DNA of 64,000 bases. It comes from Gigaspora rosea. Taxonomy: Eukaryota > Glomeromycota > Glomeromycetes > Diversisporales > Gigasporaceae. Shown piece by piece: positions 42,916 through 53,966 of this stretch. The notes beneath the pieces were generated by a model. That model ran no database searches. It was not told where the DNA came from and saw nothing but the letters and a program-made list of their open reading frames with translations. The stretch lies in the NCBI GenBank assembly GCA_003550325.1, contig QKWP01000217.1, forward strand, positions 335,828 through 399,827, in the 5' to 3' direction. How positions within the stretch are numbered: position 1 is the stretch's first letter; every line of letters starts with the position of its first letter. The position numbers and the translations under genes were made by a program.

Positions 42916-44828
42916 GCAATTTTACAAATACCAATTTTGATTACAATCCTGTTACCTTGAATCTGAATATGTATATACTATATGTATTACCACAATTCGA
43001 AATTGTGATATTATAGCATTAGAAAATTAGAGTTTACTATTAGTTTACCCTATTTGTAAATAGATCTTCTCTTTATTTAGTAGTAACTTTTATTTTTATT
43101 TTTGTAAATTCATTAAATGCTAGTCGAAATCTGTGTAAACTTGATAATTGACATATAATCACCCTCTTTTGTAAAATCTTAATGTGTTGGCACATATGCA
43201 TATTAAGAGGGATTATAAACATTCTTATTAGTACATTAATATGCTAGGCTTAGTTGTACTATCACGTAATGTGTTAAACAACACGTTAATGTGCCAAACA
43301 ATATTAACGTCGCATATTAAATTAAAATGTATATAAACGAATGTATTTGACTTCAATAAAGAGATGCCTTTATTTGAGTAAATCATAAACTTATCTTCTA
43401 TAACTACTAGGAAATGGGAACCATTTAAAGTCCGAAGGACCAATATTTGTTTTTTTATATTACATCTGATAAGCCAATAAGCATCAGTTTTCAATTGTTT
43501 TTATTGCTTTTATTGTTTTTTATATTACACCTGATCTGGCCAATTAGAATTTAGAATTTGCTAACGCACAGACATCGGGTGTACTAGTGCTCTACCTGTA
43601 GTGTCCTTCAGACAATTAGAATTAAACTAGTTAAATGTATATACTCTTCTATCTTAATAGTTATAGTATTTGTATAATGTATATACGTAACAGACAAAGC
43701 CCAGAAATATTAAATATGATAAGACAATAATAAAAGTTTATTTCAAGTAAACATTGTAATTAGTATTTCTCTATTTAACTTTAGCATATTAGATCAATAA
43801 ATTTTTTAATAAATGGCTGCAGATTTACCTAATATTAATCCTGCAAGATGAAAAAATATCTTTAATATGCAGAAATTCTGCGAAAGTTTTTTTTCATATT
43901 TGCAGAATCCGCATATATTCTTAAAAAAAATTGCAGATTAATTTTTTAGTTTACGCTCTACAGATTTCACAGATCAATTTTAAACAATGGACGTGGCGCA
44001 TGAGAATTAACCAATTAGAGAACGTAAATTTTGATCATCTCAGATCAGTTCAACATCAAAACAAAACATGTGTATAAGAAGAAAAAAAGATAAATATTCG
44101 AAAACTAGTATTTAAATCAACTTTAGAACTATATAAAAATGTCTGAAACGCAATTTTAAATATAGATAGTGACCCTTTAAGACTATATCTACAATCCCTA
44201 TCCCTAACCTTAACAATAAAGCCAAAAAGTTAATTCGAATATGCTATACTATGTGATGGTCATGTTACTGCAAAAGCATCTAGACTCCTGGTGGAGCCAT
44301 TATACTGATCTTAAAATCTGATTTGTTTGCGTCACAAAATTATCTAACTGCTGAATTTTTATAACGTTGCCACAAAAATTGTTCATCACTACACAAAGTT
44401 GATTTTTCGTTTTGCATTACCCACTAAACATTTTTTCAAATTTCAAATTTTTTATATTGATTAGATTTCCATTGTCTAATTGTTCAATTTTTAGCATTTA
44501 TTTTTTTTATTATTCTCATACAGAATCACTCAATAGTAACTTAATGTCCTATAATTGTCTGATATATGAACTAATAGAAAAAATATAAGGGTGCTAATAT
44601 TTATTAGGTAATATTTTAGAGGGTGGGGGGTCATGAAAAATCTTACCCTAGTTAAATTTAATTGGCCAAAATTCTATTTATAGATCTTATCTAGGGTTGG
44701 GGTAAGCCTCTAACATCAGCAAATTTTATATATAGATATATATCGATTACTAACTGGTAAGATATATATCGATGATCAACACCCCTGTTGATTTCTATAA
44801 TTAGTGATATTAATCGATATATATCCGG
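42916..44828. other. Gene-free AT-rich DNA
   Basis: No gene is supportable. Fragments of TTAGGG-like MITE sequence occur near 44200. Confidence 0.45.
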
Positions 44829-44831
44829 TTA

Positions 44832-44966
44832 GGGAGCCTACTTTTATCACCTGATTTTCTAGGAGGGGTCAAAATTTTGGAAATTATATATAAGACCTGA
44901 TAATTTTCATATCTGGGGGGTAAGGGCTACTAATAAACTGAAATCAGGTAATAAAAGTAGGCGCCC
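44832..44966. mobile_element. Harbinger-type MITE (TTA TSD)
   Basis: The 135-bp element has ends GGGAGCCTACTTTTATCACC and GGTAATAAAAGTAGGCGCCC. TTA lies on both sides (44829-44831 and 44967-44969). A 3-bp TTA duplication with GGG/CCC termini is typical of PIF/Harbinger elements. Confidence 0.78.
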
Positions 44967-44969
44967 TTA

Positions 44970-46009
44970 ATCGATATATATCGAATATGATATCAATTAA
45001 TAATTATTATATTTACATAATCATAATTTTTGCAAATTTTCAAACATTTTACAGGTTTTCACAAGTTTTCGAAAGTTTTCTAAAATTATTTATTTATTTA
45101 TTATTATATATTATATTTTAAATTAAGGGAATATCTTATAGTGCTATAGTACTACAGTGCTACCCTATATGTAATAAACAAAATTGGTGTAACAAGTAAA
45201 TCAAAACAACCTTTAACAAAACAAAATAAAATTTATTTAATATTAGGGTAAAGGTAAAGATAATAAGTTAGGGTTAGATAGTGTTTATAGTAAAATTTTG
45301 CAAGGAATTTTTTTTATTAGAGCCCAAAAGATAGTTTTTTAGACCAAATTTAAAGATATTATTAATTTTTAAAAATTTCTTTATTTTTGTTACACAAACC
45401 TGATCTACATGTTACACCTGATCTTAAATTTTAATTGGTTAAAATACTCTAGTACTACAGTACTATAGCACTATAAATTAAAACCCTTAAATTAAATATA
45501 CAATATTCGCAAGTTTTTGCAATTTAATATAAATTTTATTTTTTTATTTATTATTATTATTTAATATTTAAATATTACATATTTTATTATATATTATTAT
45601 AGAAGGTAGCTGAGGACCTGAACATGCTCCTGTAGAAATATATGAGAAAAATCGTATGTCGCTGCGAGACTATCAAATATCAGTGCAATAACCATACCTG
45701 GGCACTAGTGGAGTAAGCCGGGTATTAGCCTATATTATAGTTAGTTTTTAGTTTATGTAATTTTTTTACGTAAACTGCTAATAAAGTAGAGCATGGTTGT
45801 AAAGTTAAAAAAAAAATATATATATTATTATAAAAAAATGATAAAAAAAAATAAACCCAAAAAAAAAACAACCCCAAAAAAAAATAACAAAAAAAAAATA
45901 AAAATGACTACTTTCATACTTTGTTATATCGAATTCACTTATTTCCTCACTCTGCAGTTTGCTATTATTTTCTTTTTTTAGTTTAACTATTATATTTGCT
46001 TATATTTGC
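44970..46009. other. Gene-free AT-rich DNA
   Basis: No gene is supportable. A degenerate copy of the TTAGGG-containing MITE family lies at about 45230-45430, framed by GCTATAGTACTACAGTGCTA near 45143 and an inverted counterpart near 45445. Confidence 0.5.
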
Positions 46010-46760
46010 TTATATTCGCTACTTCTTGCAAAGTATTAGAGAAGTTAGAATTGGTATTCTTGTAAAGTGTCAGAAAAGTTAGATTGTTTCTTGCAAAGTT
46101 CTGAAGGAAGTAAAAAATAAATAAAATAAAATTAAAAAATAAATAAAAAAAACAAAAACAAACAAAAACAAAAATGTAAGCAAACTAAATAAAAAAATAA
46201 ACTAAGTCCCAAATTTCTATTTTCCTGAAGTAAGAGTTCGTTTCTTGCAATTCAAAAATCGTCAAAGGTTTTTGCAAAGTGCCGAAATAAATAAAAAAAT
46301 AAAAATTAAAGAAATAAGTAAAAAGAAAACAAACAAAAAAAAAGGAATATAAGCAAACTAAATAAAAAAAATAAACACAAATTTCCATTTCTCTGAAGTA
46401 GAGTTCATATCAGAATTTGCCAAAATCAAGTTGGTTATTTTCTCACAAAGTGCCAGAATAAAATAAATTAATAAAAAAAAATAAAAAAAAACATAACCAA
46501 AAAGAACAAAAAGGTCAAACAAAAAAAAAATAAAGCATTAACTAAACCTTTATTTCTTTAAAAAAGTGTTTTTCGAAATTTAAAAATTGTTGGTGAAATT
46601 AGTTGTATGTTCTTGCAATGTGTTGGAAGGCTGAGTTGGCTTGCGCATAGTTTCATAAGGTTGTTAGATTTTTTGCAAACAAAAGTTAGAGTTGGTGTTT
46701 TTGTAGAAATAAAATAAAAAAATTAAAAAATAATAAATAAAAGAAAAAAATGAAAAAACA
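46010..46760. repeat. Degenerate tandem repeat of about 180 bp
   Basis: A block with TTTTGCAAAGTGCC(G/A)GAA followed by AAATAAATAAA-rich sequence, AAGCAAACTAAATAAA and TTTCC(T/A)GAAGTA-GAGTT recurs about four times with strong drift. It is non-coding. Confidence 0.65.
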
Positions 46761-46984
46761 AAATGAAACTAACCAAAACTAAATGAAACTAAACAAAATG
46801 AAACGAACAAAATGAAAAAACAATATAAAAGTAATAGAAGTTCTAAATTATAAACAAAAAAAAAATAAACAAAGATCTAATCTGATCTTGTACTATGATC
46901 ATTGAAACATTTCGAAACATTCCGAAAATATTAGTCAAATGCGGCCTTGGTATGATCCAGGGTACAGATCTACTGATCCAGCTT

Positions 46985-47205
46985 GATTTCCCAGTCTTAA
47001 AATATTTCGAAATGATTCGAAATATAAAAAAAAAAGAAAAAAAAAAAGAAAAAAAAAAGAAGAGAAAGAAAAAAAGAGAGAAGAAAAGAGAAAGAAAAGA
47101 AAAGAAAGAGAAAAAAAAAGAGAAAGGGAAAAAAAGGGAGAGGAAAGAAAAATGGGAAAAGGGTAAAAATTGTACAAAACGGGCTTTTTTTTTTTTTTTT
47201 TTTTT
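46985..47205. repeat. Purine-only tract ending in a T run
   Basis: Nearly 140 bases of A/G only (AAAAAGAAAAAAAAGA-like) are followed by a run of 20 T that ends at the assembly gap. The Lys-rich frames here are low-complexity artefacts. Confidence 0.85.
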
Positions 47206-47268
47206 NNNNNNNNNNNNNNNNNNNNNNNNNNNNNNNNNNNNNNNNNNNNNNNNNNNNNNNNNNNNNNN
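47206..47268. other. Assembly gap (63 N)
   Basis: The unresolved bases are flanked by T runs on both sides, so the gap probably lies in a homopolymer and its length is arbitrary. Confidence 0.98.
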
Positions 47269-47403
47269 TTTTTTTTTTTTTTTTTTTTTAAGTTTTTTTT
47301 TTCCTATGCCAGTTTCCTTTACTTTGTCTTTCTCTTTTTTTTTAATATTTTTTTTTGAAATTTTACCCCGTGATCTGGGATGAAATTTTTGTAACGTGGT
47401 CAA

Positions 47404-49004
47404 AACACTGTATAATCGTTAAAGATCTGTTAATCGTTATATATCGTTGTAGTCAAAACACTGTGTAATCATTAAAGATCTGTTAATCGTTATATATTGT
47501 TTTAAATAATTTTGATTATAATCGATTTGTAGATATATAACGATTTAATATAGAAAATGATATATATCGATTTAGATATATATCAATTTATAGCCAGTTA
47601 ATCGATAGATATCGTTACTTTTTAATCGATATAAAGCGATTAACTATTATATATCGATCAATATCTATATATAAAATTTCCTGATGTATAGTAAATGGTT
47701 ATTAGATAATAAATATTAGCGCTTTAACTGCTGGTCCAATTTTTTTGATTCTTTGCTATGCAAAATGAAAAATTAACCTTGTATAATTTTAGATATGAAC
47801 ATTATTTATTAATTATTAGTATATTATATATATATATAGGATTAATTAATTTGTAACCATGGTTACTGTAACCCATCCCAACATGCGAATCAAATTCTAA
47901 GATCAGGTGTAACATTACACATTTGAAAAGTCAAAACAAACATTTATTTTGCCAAAAATTGCTTCTAAATCAAAATTTTACATATGAAACTACCTTTCGG
48001 TTTCTAACAAAAAAAATTCCTTGCTAAATTTTAATATAACTAAAGCACTCTCTAACCCAAAGCTTTACACCAAGCCTCACTCTAACCCTAACCTTAATTG
48101 CATGGTTTTATTTTTATAGAAAGTTTGGTTTGATAGTCACGTTACACCTGATCTTAGTATTTACGGTTATAAATAACCTACGGTTACAAATCAATTAATC
48201 CATATAAATATATATAACCAAATCTGACCAATTGACCCAAGTTTTCAAATTTTATATAATGCAAAATGAAAAATTAACTTGCATGCTTAATATTGGCCAA
48301 TCGAATTTCAGGAGCAGAAATAATATAAAAATCAAAGCAATTACAAAAAAAAAAGTAACCAAAAATAGCTTTAAATTTTAATTAGAAAGCCACCTCTAGT
48401 GGCCTAATTAAAAATGTTTTTCATAAATTTTACTAATAGTTTCAACACTCTAAACAACTATAACCCTGTTTTAGTTTTATATATAACTTTTTATTTAGGC
48501 CAGACCAAATTGATTTTCTGTCTAATATAACTCTCTATTTTTTAAAATTCTAGATAAAAACATATCACATTAGCCAATCAGATTGCAGTATTTGTTTTTT
48601 ATGAAATTAAATATTTGTAGCCAATAGAATTACATATTTTTGATTAATTTGTGTATTTTTTAATCCTCGCTCTTTTTGCTAGTTATTTTATTTTATGTTA
48701 AACAGAAATTTAAATTGGAGTGGCCTTAAAAAACAAATATTGTTTGACTATATGATTAGGACCCTAAAGAACTCTGATAAACTTAGATAATTCTAAAAAA
48801 GAAAATTTTGTATAAAAATTTATCAAACGTTGCATTTTTATATAGTAAATTTCCAAATTTTGCTCTATCTTATATATCTATTTGACTAAAATACTGCTAA
48901 AAATATACAAACTCAGATCTAAGTTGTGTCAGAGTTCTTCGGGGTCCTATATGATTTAACAGAACCCCAAATAATTTATATAAGCTTATATTTGAGTATT
49001 ATAG
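47404..49004. other. Gene-free AT-rich DNA with MITE remnants
   Basis: No gene is supportable. A sequence AAAGATCTGTTAATCGTTATAT occurs twice near 47420 and 47478. Two degenerate copies of the TTAGGG-containing MITE family lie at about 47870-48200 and 48290-48490, in the CCCTAA orientation. Confidence 0.5.
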
Positions 49005-49704
49005 TATTATAGAACGATAGTTTATTATATTACCTTATTATTTTATTATTTCATTTTTATTATTATATTTTATTATTATATTGTATTATATTATTATCTT
49101 GAGAAGTTAGAATAGTTAATACTGCTTATAATGCTTATACCGATTATAACGCTTATAACGATTATAACGCTTATAACGATTATCACGCTTATAACGCTTA
49201 TGACGCTTATAGCGCTTATATGCTTATGACGCTTATGACGCTTATAGTGCTTATACGCTTATACCGTTTATAACGCTTATGTTGCTCTTGTAGATTATAG
49301 TGTTTATCATTGTAAATCAACGCTTATAACGCTTATTCTAAAATGTATTTAAAGACACAGAATTTCCCTTAGTCAAACTAGACCAAGACACCCCACTTCT
49401 CTTTATATTTATTATACATCTTGTACTGGGATTTCTTAGGAACAAAAACCTAAGGATAGCCCTATCTTAGATTATTAATAAAGAAACTATTTATCTGAAT
49501 AACACCAAGTTTATTATCAAGTAATAGTAAAATTGATAATTCCTCATTGAATACTCTACCGAACTGCCCTTAAAGAAGAGTATAATTTCTTACAAACTAA
49601 GGAATTATACCTACCTCTTGGACACTGCTATAAACCGATAAAGGATCCCTGTAGCTGTGTCGTTGTAATAGTAAGGAGTAAAAGAAGGCCTCCCTACTAT
49701 AACA
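49005..49704 (+). repeat. 5' LTR of element B (700 bp)
   Basis: Starts TATTATAGAAC, where the 3' LTR has TGTTATAGAAC, so the terminal TG has mutated. It ends ACTATAACA. Most of the differences from the 3' LTR are transitions, concentrated in the internal minisatellite. Confidence 0.92.
49120..49290 (+). repeat. CTTATAACG minisatellite in the 5' LTR
   Basis: A 9-10-bp unit (GCTTATAAC, GCTTATGAC, GATTATAAC) recurs about 17 times. The equivalent array in the 3' LTR is at 57810-57985 with a different unit order and count. Confidence 0.9.
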
Positions 49705-49706
49705 TT

Positions 49707-49724
49707 TGGTGCCTTCTAGCAGAA
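49707..49724 (+). promoter_or_regulatory. Putative primer binding site, element B
   Basis: TGGTGCCTTCTAGCAG starts 2 nt after the 5' LTR. The tRNA was not identified. Confidence 0.45.
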
Positions 49725-50032
49725 AACGTTTAAAACATTTGAATATTATTAAAGATATTTGGAAACTTCTACAACTCTAGCTGCTGCTGTTCATCCTGGA
49801 AGTCTCTTTGCCCACAGACTTTATAAAACCTATTGCTGCTGCCATTCGTTCAGAAGACTCTTTGCCCAAGGACTCTATTTATTTTAATTGCTGTTTATTT
49901 CTCATAACATTTGCTGCTGCTGTTCATCCTGGAAGACTATTTGTCCAAGGATTCTATCTATTTAACTAAACTTACTAACAAGATATTACTAACAATTAAT
50001 TATTTGAGATTTAGTCAGAAGCCATAAGGCAT

Positions 50033-51980
50033 ATGACTACTGATATTAACGAACTATATAATCGACATATTAGAAACCACCTAGTAGAACATCATCAAAA
50101 CTCTGCTCTTCCATTTCACTCTCTCCAACTACGTGCTCCTGATCTTTCTTGTCAAGAGTGTTATCCTCCCCCTCGCTCTAGTGGTCGTGTTTTTGCTCGA
50201 ACACCTTTTGGAAGATTTTGGCATTGGTATTCTGGTACCTACTCTGCTGATTCCTATACCTCTCAAACTACTGGAAACTTTATTCGCCTGACTGCTACTA
50301 GAGACCCTGCTACTATCCGTGCTTGTATTCAAAATATTATTTTTGGCTGCCAATATCAAATAGAACTTGACAACCCAAGAGAAATTGCTCTTGCTATTCT
50401 TCAACGTTTACCCATCGCACAACTTTACCTCCTCTTGTTTTGAGGACTATACTACTTTTGACCCATACTTAGACACCAGTACTGAAAACTATAACCCTCG
50501 TTATCCGGACTTAGGATATTCTATTATCGAAGGATCTAGCCCTACTTTTAACACTGTACCTCTTCTTACTACCCCTGAGGATCGCCCCTCTACTTCTCTT
50601 GGTTCTAATCTACTCCCTTTTAGTGAACATAATAGTGATATTAGCTCTTACACCCCTTTGTTCAAACATACTAGCCTACCTGCAAGTCCCACAGTTTTAG
50701 CACCTAATCAACAAGATATAGACCTTGGAAATTTCTTTGCAACTACCTCTACTTTTAATTTAGATAGACTTTTACCAGATACTACTGAAGAAACTAGTGA
50801 AGAAGACCAAGAACCTTTCCTAATCTCACCTGCAGACAACCCACCTCCTATTATGGCTGAACGAGTGATCGCTAATACTGCTACTGCTATTAATACCTTA
50901 GCTGCTGCGTTTGTACATAGAGAAGTTGAAAGGAATCTTCTTCCTGTTAATTTCTTTAATGAAGATGGAACCCAAGACCCAATTGAATAGTATTCAGAAT
51001 TCAAGCGTGCTGCCGTTGCTAACCGATGGAATGCTGGCTGGAAATTAGAACTTGTCCCTGTCTACTTGAAAGGAATTGTCTTAGACTGGTTTTCCTCCCT
51101 TACCACTAAGCCCACTGCTTTTAGTGATAAGGATAATCAAGATACTAGTTTTAAACACCTGTTCCTAGACCGATTTGTTACCCCAAAACAAAAAGTTATG
51201 TGACAAAAGCAACTTTTTGATATCAAACAAGGTGCAAACTCAGTTGATGACTATATTAACCAGTTCAGAAAACTAAAGCGATGTGTTGACCCTGACGATG
51301 ACTTCCCTGATGACTTTGTAATCCAACTCTTTATCCAAGGCCTTCGTCCTGAGTTTGCTATAAATATACAAGCCTCCGAACCTGCTGATCTTGATGCTGC
51401 TATGAAAACTGCTCGTAAATGGGAAACTGAAAAACTTATGGCTTCTCCTAATACAGATACAGACCAAGCTATTAAACAACTAACTGAACAAATCGCTCAA
51501 CTTAGTATTAACCTCGCTCAGAAGCAACCACCTGCTAACCTCTCTGTAAACTATGCTGATTCCCCTAAACAAGCCAATCCAATTAAACAACCTCCTACCT
51601 GCCATTATTGTGGTCGAACCGGACACTTTATTGCACATTGTCGTCTTAAAAAGAAGAATCAAAGTAATGAATGAGGAAGAAACAGACAGTCCAATAATAA
51701 CAACTATCGACGTGACTCTTATAGAAACAGATCTAGAAGTCAAGATAATAGAGACCGAGATTATTACAATAGAGACCGAAGCCGCTCTAGAAATAGAAAT
51801 AATCGTAATGATCGAGATGACTACCGATCTAGAAGTCGAGACCGATCTTCTTCTTGGAGACCTAGCAACCGAACCCCCTCACCCTACTACAGAAATGTTA
51901 ACTATCTTGATGGAACTCCTTCTACCACTACCACTACCAACTCACCTCTTAGTCCACAAAAATGGGAAACGTTCCTAGAC
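50033..51980 (+). pseudogene. Gag with CCHC knuckle and RS-rich tail (element B)
   Basis: The N-terminal part (ATG 50033) has 136 codons in one frame (FGRFWHWYSGTYSADSY...). A shift near 50400-50440 leads into the frame used by the rest of Gag and the protease. The Gag domain includes EDGTQDPIE-stop-YSEFKRAAVANRWNAGW, LDWFSSL, FKHLFLDRFV and ANSVDDYINQFRKLK. The zinc knuckle is C-x2-C-x4-H-x4-C (CHYCGRTGHFIAHC, about 51601). Behind it is an Arg/Ser/Asp-rich tail (RSRSQDNRDRDYYNRDRS), unusual for Gag. In-frame stops are TAG 50988, TGA 51201 and TGA 51672. At the first, element A has Trp (DPIEWFNEF), so TGG to TAG is likely. The frame runs on without a stop into the protease. Confidence 0.85.
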
Positions 51981-51981
51981 A

Positions 51982-53966
51982 ACCCTTCTGTTCGTACTGC
52001 ACTATCTTCTTACTTGTACGAAGAAGCTAAAACTGCTAATTTGATCCAGACATCTGCTTATACTACACCTGTCAAATGTAATGTTAAAATCAATCAAAAA
52101 CCACAAGAAGCTATTATTGACAGTGGAGCCTCTATCAGCATGATCGCACACCAATTAGTCCAAGATCTAGGATTAAAAATAGAACAAGCCTCTCTTAGCC
52201 TTATCATACCTGCTACTGGAACCCCTTCTCGTCCTTTGGGAATTATTCGAGACTTACCTATAGAAATAGATGGTGCTATTATTCCTATTACCGTTGAAGT
52301 AGTCCCTGCCACCTCTTACTCATTATTGCTTGGAAATGACTGGTCAAAGAAAGTTGAAGCCAGTTACAATTGGAAAAATGGATGCTACTCTTTTAAGTGG
52401 AAAAACAAGAAACATACCGTTCCTACTTCCTATGAAAGTAACCAACCATTACCCTCACAACCTACTGTTACCGACCCTGCTGAATTAGACACTTATGAAC
52501 AGGAATACTTAGTCCCTCAAGAAGCTTATGCTTTTATCACCACCCATGAACCAGACATTACCCCTACCTCTGATGATGATACCAACCCATGGATTATCCA
52601 CCAGCCTAGACATAGAAAGCGTGCCCCTCCTAACTCTCGTGTATGTGGCAATTGTGGCTCACCTGAACATCTCTTTGCCAACTGCCCTACCAACCGTTGT
52701 AATCGCTGTCGACAGGATGGACATATTGCTGTCCACTGCCCACAACAAGTACCAAAGCGGACCTCTTGCCGTACCTGCAATGGTAATGACCATTTGTACC
52801 GAAACTGCCCTGAAAATATTTGTCATACCTGTAGAGCAACTGGACATATTGCCGTTGACTGTTCTTTTGGAGCCCTTAAGGAACAGAACCGAATTTGCCA
52901 ATGTGGATGTAATCCGGATGATATTGAAGCCCGTCGAATGTATAACTTTAGTACAAGGCGTACTCACCACTGCTGTCACTGCAAGAAACCAAATAGACCA
53001 GAAGACCTACAAGTTCTTAACAATCAGTTTGTTTGCCGAGGATGTGTCTCTGACTATTATTATGAACTCCCTCTTGATGACCCTCAACGTATATATTATT
53101 ATAGCCACGGAGAAGGACGTGGAACCCTTGTCCAATGTAAAATCTGTGGAGAAACTAGACCTACCTCTAAGATGAATAATCTAGAAAGCCTAGAACAAGC
53201 CCTTTGGTTTTGTGATCTTGAACACCTCTATGCTTATAAAGCAGGACAGGATGTTCTTTACAATTCAAATTATAATTTGTGGACCAGAATCAGACATTAT
53301 ACCGAGTTCAACAGAAGTGCTGGATCTCAGTATGAAATGAACCAGACTCGTATCTTCCGACTTGCAAAGATTTTCTTACAAGAATTGGACCAAAGCCTGA
53401 CTGAAGCCTTAGAACCTTTAATGACTGATCGTATTAACCAACCTTGGAGTCAGGAAGAAATGCAATTAGTACTTCGTGCTGAACATGGCATATTAGAAGA
53501 GAATGAAGAATTTCAATTACAACAGACCCTTGAAATTTCCTTCGACACTAGCCATCCTGAATTCTGTAAAGAAACTGCTCTCGCTAATCTTAGAAGAAAC
53601 TTCTCAGACACCCCTATTGACCTCTGCAAGGAATGTCTTCATGTTAAGCACCAGGAAGAACTTGATGAACATGATGGATACTGTACAGAATGTGTACCTC
53701 CACCACCACCAATATTCGAACCAGAACCAGAAGTTATATATATAGAACCTATTCAAAGTGATCAAAATACTGTCACTATCGAAGTTTTTGAAACATTACA
53801 ACAACAAGTTGTCCAACAGAACCAGACCATTGAACAACTTCAACAACAAGTCCAAAAACTTGAAAACTTTAATCAACAATTACTTCGCCTTATTCACCAA
53901 GACACCCAGTACCTACAACAAAGAACTGAAACCCTTGCTACCCTGTTCGCAAATACAAATTTTTAG
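51982..53966 (+). CDS. Retropepsin plus zinc-knuckle array (element B)
   Basis: This is the C-terminal part of the Gag-Pro frame. The protease has EAIIDSGASISMIAHQLV (catalytic Asp-Ser-Gly) and SLLLGNDWS. After it, where Ty3 elements usually go straight to RT, come four zinc-binding units: CGNCGSPEHLFANC, CNRCRQDGHIAVHC, CRTCNGNDHLYRNC and CHTCRATGHIAVDC. Further Cys pairs follow (CQCGC, HCCHCKKP, CRGC, CKICGETRP, CKECLH, YCTEC), which look like treble-clef or RING-like zinc sites. A Gln/Leu-rich coiled coil ends the ORF. It stops at TAG 53964-53966, directly after the -1 frameshift site to RT. The extra region may bind RNA or DNA or help assembly; this is inference. Confidence 0.85.
53957..53963 (+). 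promoter_or_regulatory. -1 ribosomal frameshift site, Pro to Pol (element B)
   Basis: In the Gag-Pro frame the codons are ACA-AAT-TTT-TAG, so A_AAT_TTT is a canonical slippery heptamer directly followed by the stop. The -1 frame is open from here through the whole RT-RNase H ORF. No ATG occurs in that frame before the RT domain. Confidence 0.78.

Noticed and set aside
40762..43494. Several 60-90-codon frames on either strand
   Set aside because: Isoleucine/tyrosine/phenylalanine-rich composition as expected from AT-rich non-coding DNA; some overlap foldback or hAT elements.
46843..47403. Lys-rich and Phe-rich frames spanning the assembly gap
   Set aside because: Translations of purine or T homopolymers joined across 63 N; not coding.
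51553..53175. Long overlapping frames rich in Thr/Ile/Glu and Leu/Val within element B
   Set aside because: They are shadow frames of the Gag RS-rich tail and the zinc-knuckle region and lack any motif.
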